Both the position numbers and the translations under genes were made by a program. Below are positions 33,471 through 44,001 of a stretch of DNA of 64,000 nt, one piece after another. Location: contig JAMJFZ010004061.1 in assembly GCA_026225945.1 (NCBI GenBank), positions 22,122,001 to 22,186,000 of the forward strand, in the 5' to 3' direction. Position 1 is the first letter of the stretch. Each line of letters starts with the position of its first letter. The notes beneath the pieces were generated by a model. It saw only the letters and a list, made by a program, of their open reading frames with translations. It had not been told where the DNA came from and made no database searches. This stretch comes from Cricetomys ansorgei. Lineage: Eukaryota > Chordata > Mammalia > Rodentia > Nesomyidae.

Positions 33471-35339
33471 AAGTATTCATGTATATGTGGATATTAGCTA
33501 TTCAGGCAATGATAATCAAGCTACAATCTGTAGAACCACAGAGGTTAGGTACACAGTAAGGGACTATGGGGATGCAGAAAGATCTTCCTAGGAAAGGAAA
33601 ATAGAATAGAGAGTTATAGATGGATGTGGGAGACTAGAACAGGAGGATCAAGTGGGGAGGGGAAAGAGGGAGGGAATAAGGAGAGAGAGAGCCAAAATTA
33701 AGGGCCATTTGAGGGATAGTATGTAAACCTAATATAATGTAAGCTTCCTAAAATATATACATATGTGAAAGCAATCAAAATGAAATTGCCAGATAAGGAG
33801 GGAGACAGAACCCCAACTTGACATCTCTTGTCACCAAATGAAGCTTCAAGCAAAGGGTATGGATTACATCTAATTGAGTTTTTTGCCAAAGTGTTCCCAT
33901 TGGAAACCCCAAACAATCTAAGATGTTGCCAAGACTATAGGTTGCTTTCCAGAAACTGATGGCAAGGCCTTGTTGCAAAAGATACCTTCACAACTCATTG
34001 AATATAGAGAATTCAAGCTGGTGCCTATATAGAGCCTTCACCCTATGTCCTACCATCTTTGATATAGGAAGGTATTCTGCATACCACCAGAGGAAAAGCA
34101 GAAGCACCAGCTACAAACCCTCTGATCTACAATGGTGTTCTGCCTGCAAGATATGCTAGTGCAATGGTGGTACAAATTTGTGGGAATAACCAACCAATAT
34201 CTGATTTGACTTAAGGTTCGATCCACAAGAATGAACCCATGCCTGATGCTGCTGGAGGGACCAAGAACCTGAGACTGGATAAGCCATGGGCCTAGGGTAA
34301 AACAAATACTACTGTCCTACTAATAGAACATACCAATAAAATGACTCCTAATGATATTCTTCTATACTCATAGATCAATGTCTTGCTCAGCCATTATCAG
34401 AGATGGGAACAAATATAGAGACCCATAGCCAGACAATATACAGAGAATGAGAAACCTCAGAACACTCAACTTTAAACAGGATGTTGTCATCAAATCACTT
34501 CCCTCAGGGCTCAGAGAACCCAAGGAAGAGGAGGTAGAAAGAGTATAAGAGCCAGAGGGGATGGAGGACACCAAGGAAACAGGGCTTGTTCAATCAACAG
34601 AATCAATGCATATATCAACTCACAGAAACAGGCAGCATGCACAGGGCCTGCTCAGCTCTATACCGGATGGGGTCCTAGAGCCAAAAGAAGTGGGCACATG
34701 TCCCCATCCCTGTCCCAGAAGTTATCTCCAACTGATAACCACTTGCAAATGAAAATTCACTTTTCCCCAGGGAGTCTCAGAAGGGAAACAAATTACTCTT
34801 AAGAGCAGGCTGCATGCCCAGAGGTAGATAGATGACCAATGGAAAATGAACTCAGCAGCACCACCACTGGAACGTGCTTGTCTCACAAAGTTGTGTCAGA
34901 GCTTAATTTAATTTTATCTCATTTAAAAGTTTCACTTATTTTTTTTTCTCTCTTTACCCTACTAATCCTTTGCACAGATATAATGACTTCCAGTTTAGTG
35001 TTTTTGTGGGATTCCTGAGTGTGTGAACAAATGGGTCTCTGCACCTGTATTTGTTTCTTGTGCCTTTTCTTGGGCTGGTTTTTATTTTATTATTATTTTA
35101 TTTTATATCTTATTTTACTATTATCCCTTAGAAGCCTGTGTGTTTTCTAATGAGAGAGAGAAAGGGGGTGGTTCCAGATGAGAGGGGAGGTGAGTAGGAA
35201 CTGGGAGGAGTAGAGGCAGCAGGGAGGGGAAACCATAATCAAGAAATATTATATGAGAAAATTAAAATCTACTTTCAATAAAGGGGAAAAAGTATTTAAT
35301 GATGTTTACATTTTAACTTTTGCTGCCTATTTAGGGTTT

Positions 35340-35640
35340 ACTTTATTTTTATTTCTTTTATTTTTGAGATTATAATATAAAATAATATAATATAATATAA
35401 TAATCACTTCATTTCCCTCTTTCCTTTCCTCCCTCCAAACTTGCTCTCTTTCAAATTCATGGCGTCTTTCATTACTTGTTATTATATCTATCTATCTATC
35501 TATCTATCTATATCTATCTATCTATCTATCATCTATCTACATATACATAGATGATATATATACCTAAATATAACCTACTCGGTCTATATAGTATACTTAT
35601 ATGTTTGTTTTTGGAGTTGGCTAGAAATATTTTTATATCC
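35340..35640 (-). mobile_element. Rodent L1-like 3'-end repeat, reverse, with (TATC)n
   Basis: 'ttcctttcctccctccaaac', 'ctctctttcaaattcatggc', then a (TATC)n tract and 'cctaaatataacctactcgg'. The same order occurs at 54.6 kb. The T-rich left end fits a reversed poly(A). Confidence 0.55.
35486..35541 (+). repeat. (TATC)n microsatellite
   Basis: ATCT tetranucleotides with two interruptions. Confidence 0.95.
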
Positions 35641-35974
35641 CCTTAAATCCTGACTTCCCTAGTAGCTAGATCTGAGCGTGTTTTGATTGCCCAGCCCAGT
35701 AAAAGGACCTGCCCCCTTGCTCTGCTGCTCTCTGCTCTGTCTCTGTATTTTTCTCAAAAGACCTGTGGAAAGGAAACATGGCAAATACAGAGATTTTCTA
35801 AGTAAGTTTCCATTTTCTTCAGGTCACTCATTGAATTTTGGCTGCCTTAATTGTTAAAATTTACCTTACCTATCTCTTATTGTTTTCAGTAGTTAGTTTA
35901 CTATGAAGTGGGTTTCTCTGTTACATCTAAAAGTAAAATCTAGAGAGTATTGTTCATTTAAAAAATTTTTTGTG
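35641..35974. other. Possible LTR fragment (weak)
   Basis: 'gcccagcccagtaaaaggac' followed by a CTCTGCTGCTCTCTGCTCTG tract resembles U3/R ends of some rodent LTRs. I cannot define ends or family. Confidence 0.2.
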
Positions 35975-36140
35975 TCTATTTATTCATTCAACCTGTGTGT
36001 GAGTGCATGTGTGTGTAGGTCAGAGGACAATGTTTGGGAGTCAGTTCTCTCCTTCCCCTATAAGGGTCCCCATGATTGAACTGAGGTAACGAGCCTCAAT
36101 GGCAGGAGCTTTTGTACTGCAGAGCCAACTTTCTGGCCCT
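35975..36140 (-). mobile_element. tRNA-derived SINE (B2/RSINE1-type), reverse
   Basis: 'gtgtgtaggtcagaggacaa', 'gggagtcagttctctccttc', 'tccccatgattgaactgagg' and a head complement near 36115-36140. Confidence 0.75.
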
Positions 36141-36699
36141 TGTTTGTTTTTAATAAAACCCTGACTACAGGGAAATCTTTTCTCATCTACATGGTGACCT
36201 TTCAGATGCCTTCTATCAATTCATAAAAACCTGCCCAGCCTTTTACTCTAAATTAAATATCTGAACTGTTTTCAGTTCATGTGACATGATCTTTAGACCC
36301 TTGCCTTTTAGTTTATTTTTTTAATTTTGCTTTTAAGTAGAATGCACACACATTACGGGCTCCTTGTTTTTGAGTCAAATAGGGTTACTTATAGCCCCCT
36401 GTTTCTCACATTAATTACTTGATCAGGAACAAGTGAACTTACTCTGATCTTTGATTTCTCATCAGAAGGGCAAAGATATTGCCTATTTTGTGGAGTGATC
36501 TTAAAATGAAAAACAGCGGGATTATGGTAGGACTATAAAGTAAGTTTGGTGCTGTGGCTGCTTCTGTAAATTGCGTGCTGAGTGTCTCCTGCTAAGATGC
36601 CTAACCTGGATAAATTCTTAATGTTGTAACAGGTTCATTGAGATCCTCCGTGTATAGTTTCTTTACAGGTCTCTGCTTAGTTTTCCAAATCCATTAAAA
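36141..36699. other. No recognisable feature
   Basis: Unique AT-rich sequence. Confidence 0.4.
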
Positions 36700-37270
36700 A
36701 CCATAGAAAGGACACATCCGCCTCACAGAAGGCATACACGTGGAGTTAAATCTTCCTTTCGCTGCCCTGTTCTTCTTGGCTGAACAAAGGGGGAAGAAAG
36801 ATGTTCCTGACAGAATTGAATTTAACTTCAAGAATGCCATTGGAACAGAATTGCGTACTCCCCCCCATCCTGAGTGACTCTTTATCAGGATTTCACTTGG
36901 CTTCTTTCTGTTTTATAGTAGAAAATTAATAATCGTTTTGGATGCAATCTCAAGCCAAGGTCGGCAGCTGCCTCTGTGCACTTGTTTGAAATGCCCGTTT
37001 TCTTCCTCTCATCTCCAGCCCTTCTGAATCCTGTTATCAGCGCCTGCACATTTTTGGTAGCTGATTGTCATTACACTGTAAGGGTGCAGCCTGGATGACT
37101 GCTCCTCCACCAGAGATGCCAGCCGGCTGACACGCACTAGGAGACAGCAAAGGATGTTCCTGACTGGGTGCGGGGAGGGCGGGCCAGGAGAAATTTCCAT
37201 GTGTTTGATATTTCTATTCAAGTAGATTTTCGTGTCTTTGAAAATTCCTGGAATTTACTAACTCAAGCAG
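36700..37270. promoter_or_regulatory. Candidate conserved non-coding block
   Basis: Repeat-free, balanced composition with preserved CpGs ('aaggtcggcagctgcc', 'ccagccggctgacacgcact', 'tgcggggagggcggg'), a CAGCTG E-box and a homeobox-type 'gattgtcattaca'. No long open frame. Such islands inside repeat-dense rodent DNA are often conserved enhancers. This is inference only. Confidence 0.3.
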
Positions 37271-38127
37271 AAAAATGGAGTCTCCAGGCAGGGGATCAAG
37301 ACAGCCCACTTTGAAAATGGACAGTAAGATGAAGATATACAAGAGTCTTGTTTTTGTTTTCATTTGGGACAACTAGAGAGAACTTAAGTTGGGTGAATAG
37401 AATCTGGAAGGAGTTGGAGGAGGGGAAAAATCATCAAAATATATTGTTCAGGAAATTTTTAATTAAAAAATAAGAGAGTTTTTTTTTTTTTTCTCTTCTC
37501 AGCCTTCTTTGGCTGTGGAAAGGGACAGAATTAAGAAATGAACAAGGTCACAGTGACTTTAATTCCCGAGGTGTTAGAGAATAGCTTTATAGAAGCACTG
37601 TTTTTAAGGGTTCATTAGATGCATCCGTCTTAATAGTGTCTTCCTACCTCTCATCTGCACAGAGTGCAGGCACTCTACTTTCTGCACTATTGATCACATA
37701 TAAAGGGAATGCCTTGAAGAAATATTATTTATATATGAGGAACAACAGAGGCCTCTTGCATGCTGAGTGTATGATCTCAAATGGTAGAATTTTGCATGAA
37801 GACTGATAAGCCCCAGTGATAAAACTCCAGAGGCAGTGCAAGCACACCTTCTAAATCTTTATTTTCCTTCCGCACAAATGCAGAACTCGTCAGCTGGTGC
37901 ATGCTCAGCAAAGCCAAAGGAGCAGAATCTTATTTTCTAATAAAGGATTGACAGAGTCATACAATGCACGCGGTGTGCAGGGCTATAGGTAGCTTGATAT
38001 ATACGACAATAGTGCTACCTTCTTCCCTTATCTGAGACTCTCAAAAGTCCTAGACACCTAAGCACTGAATTCCTGTAGTTATGTAACACATTTATAAGTT
38101 ATTCTATGAGTCTATACTTTATAATTA
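37271..38127. other. No recognisable feature
   Basis: Unique sequence with a T14 run at about 37480. Confidence 0.4.
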
Positions 38128-38446
38128 ATGCAGGTTGTGTGTCTGTGTGTGTGTGTGTCTGTGTGTCTTTGTACAGATATGTGTGCACATACATATGGAG
38201 ACTAGAGGTCAGTGTTGGGTGTTTTCTTCAATTGTTTTCCACCTTAAGTTTTAATATAGGGACCCTCATTGAATCTGGAGCTCATTGATTCAGCTAGTCT
38301 GGCTAGGAAGCCAGCCCTAGGAATCCTCCTGTTTTTGCTGCCCAGTGCTAGGATTACTGGTACATGTGGGTTTGGGAGTATCAAACTCAGGTCCTCAGGC
38401 TTGCTCAGTAACCACTTTACTGACTGAGTTATCTCACCAGCTCCAG
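38128..38446 (-). mobile_element. B4-type SINE, reverse
   Basis: GT-rich end, 'tatggagactagaggtcagt', 'gaccctcattgaatctggag', 'tgctgcccagtgctaggatt' and a head complement 'gactgagttatctcaccagc'. Confidence 0.85.
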
Positions 38447-38689
38447 TAAATAGTCTTTTGTGGGGAGCTGTTTTTATTTTTATTTTTTTTAAATAATTGG
38501 ATATTTTAATTTACACCAAAGAAAAATCAGTAGTTCAAGCATATAAACAAAAATCCTAAACCAACCAAATGGAAAAACCAATGGCTTGAAACAGATTTAA
38601 ATAATAGATGTGTTTGAAGAAAACTTTTTATATTTTGTGTGATTTTATGTATCTTTATGTAAAGTTGTATACTTCTCTTATAACGAATA

Positions 38690-38717
38690 TAAATTAATTA
38701 ACTAGTTAATTAATTTA
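38690..38717. repeat. 28-bp perfect palindrome
   Basis: A perfect AT-rich palindrome centred on CTAG (ATTAACTAGTTAAT core) with no loop. Confidence 0.95.
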
Positions 38718-39275
38718 AAATAGCAAGACAACCTCCATTCACCCCACTTCAGTTCCTCTCCCATATCACCCATCACAGTTCTCTCCCAACTTCACTTTTT
38801 GTTTTGTTTTGTTTTCCTCACTGAATCCACTATGCTAGTGTGTGTATAGATGTAGGGCCATCTACTGAAGCATGGCTAGCCTTTCTGGGGTCCCAGCCTT
38901 GAAGAAATTGATTCTCTCCTTCCAGAAGACATCAATTGCCAGTAGCATCTCAGCCAGTGGTGGACCTTTGTGACTGGCTTCCCTCTCTATGCTAGGATTT
39001 TGATCTTGTGCAGATTTTAAGCATCCTGTTGCCACCACTATGAGGTTATAGGTACAGTTGTCCTGTTGTGAAACTATCCTGCTGGTCTGTTTCTTTGTAG
39101 TTCTCCATTGCCTCTGGCTCTTATAATTGTTCTGATTGTTCATCCTTGATGATCCCCAAAGCTTGGGAGCAGGGTGTATGATATAGGTGTCCCATTTACA
39201 GCTGAGCACCTTTTATCTTCTGTGTGTTGAGGAGTTGCGAGTCTCTGATGATTCTGGCACAGTATTTCTCTATTT
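38718..39275 (-). mobile_element. Rodent L1 (Lx-type) 3'-UTR fragment, reverse
   Basis: 'gccagtagcatctcagccag', 'ttttgatcttgtgcagattt', 'cattgcctctggctcttata' and 'gtgtcccatttacagctgag' match the reversed rodent L1 3' UTR in order. Confidence 0.68.
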
Positions 39276-40737
39276 GGGTTCCTCCCAGTGCTTTTTCTTC
39301 AGTCTGAATTCCTCTACAAATCATGTACAGAGCAAGGAAGGGAATACTGTACCACTGCCGTGCTTTTGGGCTTAAAGGAACTCAATGTAGTAACCCAAGA
39401 AATAAGAGAGTTTCTTTTTATAGCACCAGTTTTTGAAAGCCCAGGGAAGATTTCTATTGGCTATTTGGTGCCATGTTCCCACCTGTGTACCAATCAATTG
39501 CTAAGAAGCCCTAGGATATTATTTTTATTCTGTATTCCAATCAGAATATTATTCTATTATTCTCAATTCCCTTGAGATTTTGGTCAGCTGACTACTCTGT
39601 CAATCTAGGAATTTATATGACTATTTTCATTATATGAAAATTTTTTTTGTATTTTTATGGAATGCTCCAGAGAATCCCCTCAAATTTTTGGCAGCAAAGA
39701 TCTAGTTGCTACCATGGTTGATGTGGTAATGACCAGAAGCCATAGCTTAAGAGTTTTCAATGATGTTGAGAAAGAAATCTTATCAATCCATTCCCCAAGT
39801 TTCTGTTAAGGTGACTATAACACTCTTCTCCTGTCTTTATAAGTTTATTCTTATGGAAAATGCTTGCCAGAGAGCAAATGATACTACTTTTTACTTTGAG
39901 ACTCATCAACTCTCCAACAGAAAATCATAAAGCTCATTTTTATGTTTAATGAATCTATCTTTTCAAAATTCTTACTATGCTGTGTCCACCTATCCTACTA
40001 TATTGATTTGTACCCTATCCGGATTGAAGGCCCCACATCGCAAGATCTGCTGGAAAGTACGTTTCCATTCTATTAGCATGTCTGTTTTGCTATTCCTCAG
40101 TTTTAAGGATGTGAAAATTCTGTCTGGCTCATGCTTTTTCTGCCCTTGCAAGAAACAAAACTCAGCTTTATCTTAGATTTGGGCAATACTTTCCAGGCCC
40201 TCAATTTCTATGTCAGTGTCTCCTCAGCTCTAAATGTGAACGCAAGTGAATGCAACCAACACATACTGGTTGGCTTGTCGCGGTCAAACACTTAGGACTT
40301 TCTATAGAAGAAGGCTCAAACTGATTGTCATGCTCCTGGTCTCAAAATCCTCAGAATGACAGAAACATGCAAAGCCCAGACAGGGTATAATATAGACATT
40401 ATCAGGTAGTTTTGAGGAAAGACAAATTCTACCCAGGACATCTCAAAAGGTTTCTTAGAGACTGTGTATGCACTTTACACTGAAATGGCTAACATGTCAA
40501 GAGGAGAAGACTATAGGAAAAAGCATTCAACTCTGAGGACATAGTACAAAGAAGAGAAGGTGAGTGTGTGTCTGGAAGACCTAGCTGCCCTGTGCTGGAA
40601 TAGTGAGAAGCAAGGCTGGGAAGGCAGCTGGGGAGCACAACATTGCATACTTGGAGTGCCAGGAATGAGCCCCAGACTTCATAAGCAGCGAGCTTGCCCA
40701 GAAGACGGTGACTGCAGCCCACTTCCGCTCTCCTACT
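39276..40737. other. No recognisable feature
   Basis: About 1.4 kb of unique-looking sequence. No repeat, exon or RNA signature recognised. Confidence 0.4.
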
Positions 40738-41041
40738 TGTCTTCTCCTTTCTAGTTCTTCAGATTGTCTGCTTCTTTCCATTCCTTTCTCTTCATTCTTC
40801 ACCTTCTTCCCAACCCATGGCTCCTTCTCTCCTGTTTTTTCCCAGAATCTAATCCCCACTCCATTTTCTCTCTCACCTGTTTAATTTTCAAGCCCCTGCT
40901 CCATTTTAATTTTGTATTTATTCTCTTGTTCTCTCAATCTGTCTCTCTCAATCTCTGTTTTCTCTCTCCCCTCTCCCTCCTTCCTCATCCTTCTTTCTTA
41001 CTTCCTTCCTGCCTCTTTTTTTGTTTTTTTTTTCCCTTATG
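40738..41041 (+). repeat. Polypyrimidine tract (about 300 bp)
   Basis: C and T dominate throughout, with TTCTTTC, CTCTCTC and CCTTCCTT variants. The complementary strand is polypurine. Confidence 0.85.
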
Positions 41042-41559
41042 TACTCCTAGAAAGATGTGTTTGGGAGTTTTGCCTGGTGTCTAGAAGAGAAAGTTGGGTC
41101 TCCTGGAACTAGAATTTTCAGCTTCCTTGAACCTGGGTCTTCTAGAAGACCAGAAAGTGCTCTTAACCAAATTCATATTTCATTCTTCTGTTCAAGAGGT
41201 TTCAGAAGTCTTAAGAAGCAGAGCAGCAGAGGAAAATGTAAGTAGGCTCTGTATTGATAAGACAGCAAACCAAACCGAACTGTAAGTTGAAAGTCTTGCT
41301 GAGAAAGTGGTCCTGGCTGCTGGCTGCTGGTCAGAGTTAGGCTGAAAGGACAGAGTTGAGCTGCAGGAGTGAGGCAAACTGAACAGCAGGATAAGGTCCA
41401 GATGCCATAATGGGCAGGTGGTCTAGACGAGTCAACAGAAGGGCAGGCAGTTGCCAATTGAATAGGTTGTGTCAGCAAGTCAGGAGTAAGCAAAGCTGAT
41501 GTCCTTAATACAGTCAGAAGTTTCTGTTCCTGTTGGTTGATGTATTAATTTGTTTCTAG
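41042..41559. other. No recognisable feature
   Basis: Contains overlapping short frames on both strands, none protein-like. Confidence 0.4.
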
Positions 41560-42170
41560 AGTAAAACATGTATATTGCTCAGTTTGTAGAAAGTGCTGGG
41601 ATCTTTGCATTATTTTCATTATAATGTGTTCACATATAAGTTAATTTTTCACCCTGGCTTTCCAGTCCCCAACATGGTAGTCTTTGGTAAATGTTCTATT
41701 TAAATTAGAAAAGAAAGTACAGTCTGTGATTGTTGGATGGATTATTTTATTTACATCAAATACATTACGTTTATTAATGGTGATGTTCAAATCTCTGTGT
41801 CCTTGTTGACTTCAAAACTTTTGTTAGTTATTTCCATTTCTGAGGATATTTTGACATCTTCCCTCTTAGGGGTTGGCCTTCCTTCAGTTCTGACAATTAC
41901 TTTCAGCCTTATAGATTTCAAGCATAAATCATTAGGGGAATTTTAAACTACTTCCTTTTATCCTTATTGACACATTTATCAACAGAAATGCACTGTTAAG
42001 AAAATTGTATTTTCTGCCTTAGATGGGTATTGTCTGACTTGAGTGTGATACTTCCCTTTTGGAAATTGTGTGCATGGGATAACTTTTTGTCTTTTTACTT
42101 TGTAAATTTCTTACCCTCATATTTAAGATACACCTCTTATGAGAAGCATGTTTTTGTTTTAGAAAAATTT
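41560..42170 (-). mobile_element. Ancient L1 (L1M-type) 5'-ORF2 fragment, reverse
   Basis: 'tgtccttgttgacttcaaaa', 'ttatccttattgacacattt', 'gggtattgtctgacttgagt' and 'tcccttttggaaattgtgtg' match the reversed endonuclease-side part of mammalian L1 ORF2. Confidence 0.5.
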
Positions 42171-42194
42171 AAGTAGTGGTTTTAATTAGTATTT

Positions 42195-42302
42195 AGTTTT
42201 GAGATCAGGTCTCATTATGTAGTTCACATTGGCCTTGAACTCATTATTTTCCTGTCTCCTGAGAGCTGGAGTTCCGAATATGTGTCACTGTATCTAATTC
42301 AG
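42195..42302 (-). mobile_element. B1-like SINE, reverse
   Basis: 'gagatcaggtctcattatgt', 'cattggccttgaactcatta', 'gtctcctgagagctggagtt'. Confidence 0.7.
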
Positions 42303-42367
42303 TCTTAATTTTCAATTGTGGTAGTAGTCAATTTTTACTTAAGACAGTTGGTCGTGCATTTGGCCAT

Positions 42368-42428
42368 GGTGGACACATTGCCTCCCCAGTGCTGGCATTA
42401 TAGGCAAGCCGTACCACGCCTGGCTTCC
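42368..42428 (-). mobile_element. B1 fragment, reverse
   Basis: 'cctccccagtgctggcatta' and 'gtaccacgcctggctt' are the reversed B1 head. Confidence 0.65.
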
Positions 42429-42454
42429 TCTGTCATCATCAGGACACAAAGGAC

Positions 42455-42600
42455 TTCTTCCTTGTGCATCTGATTTGCATTTCCTTGACGGCCTATGATA
42501 GTATTTCCTCAAGTGCTGATTAACCAATTATATGTGTTGTCTGGAGAAATGTTCATCTTTCTCCTTTGGCCATTTGTAGCTGAGATGTGTGCCATCATGA
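42455..42600 (-). mobile_element. Ancient L1 ORF2 3' fragment, reverse
   Basis: 'tgatttgcatttccttgacg' and 'ttctcctttggccatttgta' match the reversed C-terminal ORF2 region. It lies on the wrong side of the 41.6-42.2 kb fragment, so it is probably a separate copy. Confidence 0.55.
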
Positions 42601-43073
42601 ACTCAAACATAGATGAATACCTGAATACACTCAGATTTTATTTTACTCCCCTCATGTTTTCTTTACCTGCTTTTCTAATTTCTTGGCTTAGTTCCTCCTT
42701 GTGGTATAACTAGTATTTAATGAATTCTTTATTAAATAGTTTGTTCAGAGATCTAGAGAGGGCCATATCGTCCTGGGCATTGTATATAGAAGCATTTGTG
42801 TTATCTCTTTCCTGCCTAGACTCTAATGAAAGCTTAAAGGTGGGATTAATTTCATATCATAATTTTGTTCCCACCAGCATGTTAAAGGGCACTTGCTGCT
42901 GAGCTTTATCTTGTCTTCTTGGTAACAATTCCTTCAAATTCATGCTCAAAACCTTTAACATTTTCTCTGGATCCCTGATTGCTTCAGTTTTGCTTCCAGA
43001 TTTTGTATGAATAAATGAAGTTGTTTGGGGCATGTTCAAACAGAACTTTTACTTTAGAAACTCTTTAGTGTAT
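42601..43073. other. No recognisable feature
   Basis: Unique sequence. Confidence 0.35.
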
Positions 43074-43480
43074 ATCTTAGTCAAGGTTACTGCTGCTGTG
43101 ATGAAACACCATGATCAAAAGCAACTCGAGAGGAAAGGGTTTATTTCACTCATATTTCCATATCACAGTTCATCATTGAAAGCAGCAACTCAAGTAGGGC
43201 AGGAACCTGGAGGCAGGAGCTGATGCCACGAATGAGTGTTGCTGACTGGCTTGCTCCCCATGCCTTGCTCAGCCTGCTTTCTTATAGAACCCAAGACCAC
43301 CAGCTCAGGGATAGCCCCACTCACAATGAGATCACTAATTAAGAAAATGCCCTACAGGCTTGCCTACAATCTGAGCTTATGCCTTACAACTAGATCTTAT
43401 GGAGACATTTTTTTCAATTGAAGTTCCCTCCTCTCAGATGACTCTAGCTTGAGTTAAGCTTATTTAAGAACTAAGCCAGC
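43074..43480 (-). mobile_element. Rodent MaLR-type LTR, reverse (left arm of inverted pair)
   Basis: 'gctgctgtgatgaaacacca', 'cctggaggcaggagctgatg', 'aacccaagaccaccagctca', 'gatcttatggagacattt' and 'ccctcctctcagatgactct' follow this LTR in reverse. Confidence 0.85.
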
Positions 43481-43590
43481 ATGGTGTGTGTCTCTTTGAA
43501 TATGACTTTATCAGTAACTCCTTTTCTATTCTTCTGACTCTTCAATCAGACATATACTAGTATCTCTGAATCTAAACTTCATCTCAATAT

Positions 43591-44001
43591 TTGTCTTGGC
43601 TAGTTTTATGTCAACGTGACACAAGCTGCAGTCATCTGAAAGGAGGGAAACCCAACTGAGAAAATGTCTCCATAAGATATAGTTGTAAGGCATTTTCATA
43701 ATTAGTGATTGATGGGGAAGGGTCCACCCCATAGTAGGTTGTACTATCCCTGGACTCGTGGTCCTGGGTTCTATAAGAAAGCTGGCTCAGCAAAGTCATG
43801 GAAGCAAGCCAGTAAGCAGTACCACTCCATGGCTATCTGTGTTAGCTCCCTGCCTCCAGGTTCCTGCCCCGTTTGAGCTCTTGTCCTGACTTCCTTCAAA
43901 GATGAACAGTGCTGTGGAAGTATAAGCTGAATAAACCCGTTCCTTCCCAAATTTCTTTGGCAATGGTGTTTCTTCACAGCAATAGTAACTCTAACTAAGA
44001 C
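43591..44001 (+). mobile_element. Rodent MaLR-type LTR, forward (right arm of inverted pair)
   Basis: 'ggctagttttatgtcaacgt', 'cataagatatagttgtaagg', 'ggactcgtggtcctgggttc', 'aagcaagccagtaagcagta', 'gctgaataaacccgttcctt' and 'aactctaactaagaca' give a complete LTR of the same family as the copy 110 bp to the left. Confidence 0.9.

Larger units (their letters stand above)
30722..35292 (+). mobile_element. L1 LINE, Lx-type, 5'-truncated
   Basis: A long plus-strand L1 beginning inside ORF2 and running through a complete-looking 3' UTR. The UTR has 'gaggacaccaaggaaacagg' (34564), a G-rich region (35160-35230) and a final AATAAA at 35277-35282. Relative to a full ORF2 a large block is missing at about 31225, where the sequence jumps from the pre-RT part to the RT part. 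ORF1 and the 5' UTR are absent. Frameshifts, stops and the UTR type indicate an old rodent L1 (Lx-like) rather than a recent one. Confidence 0.92.
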
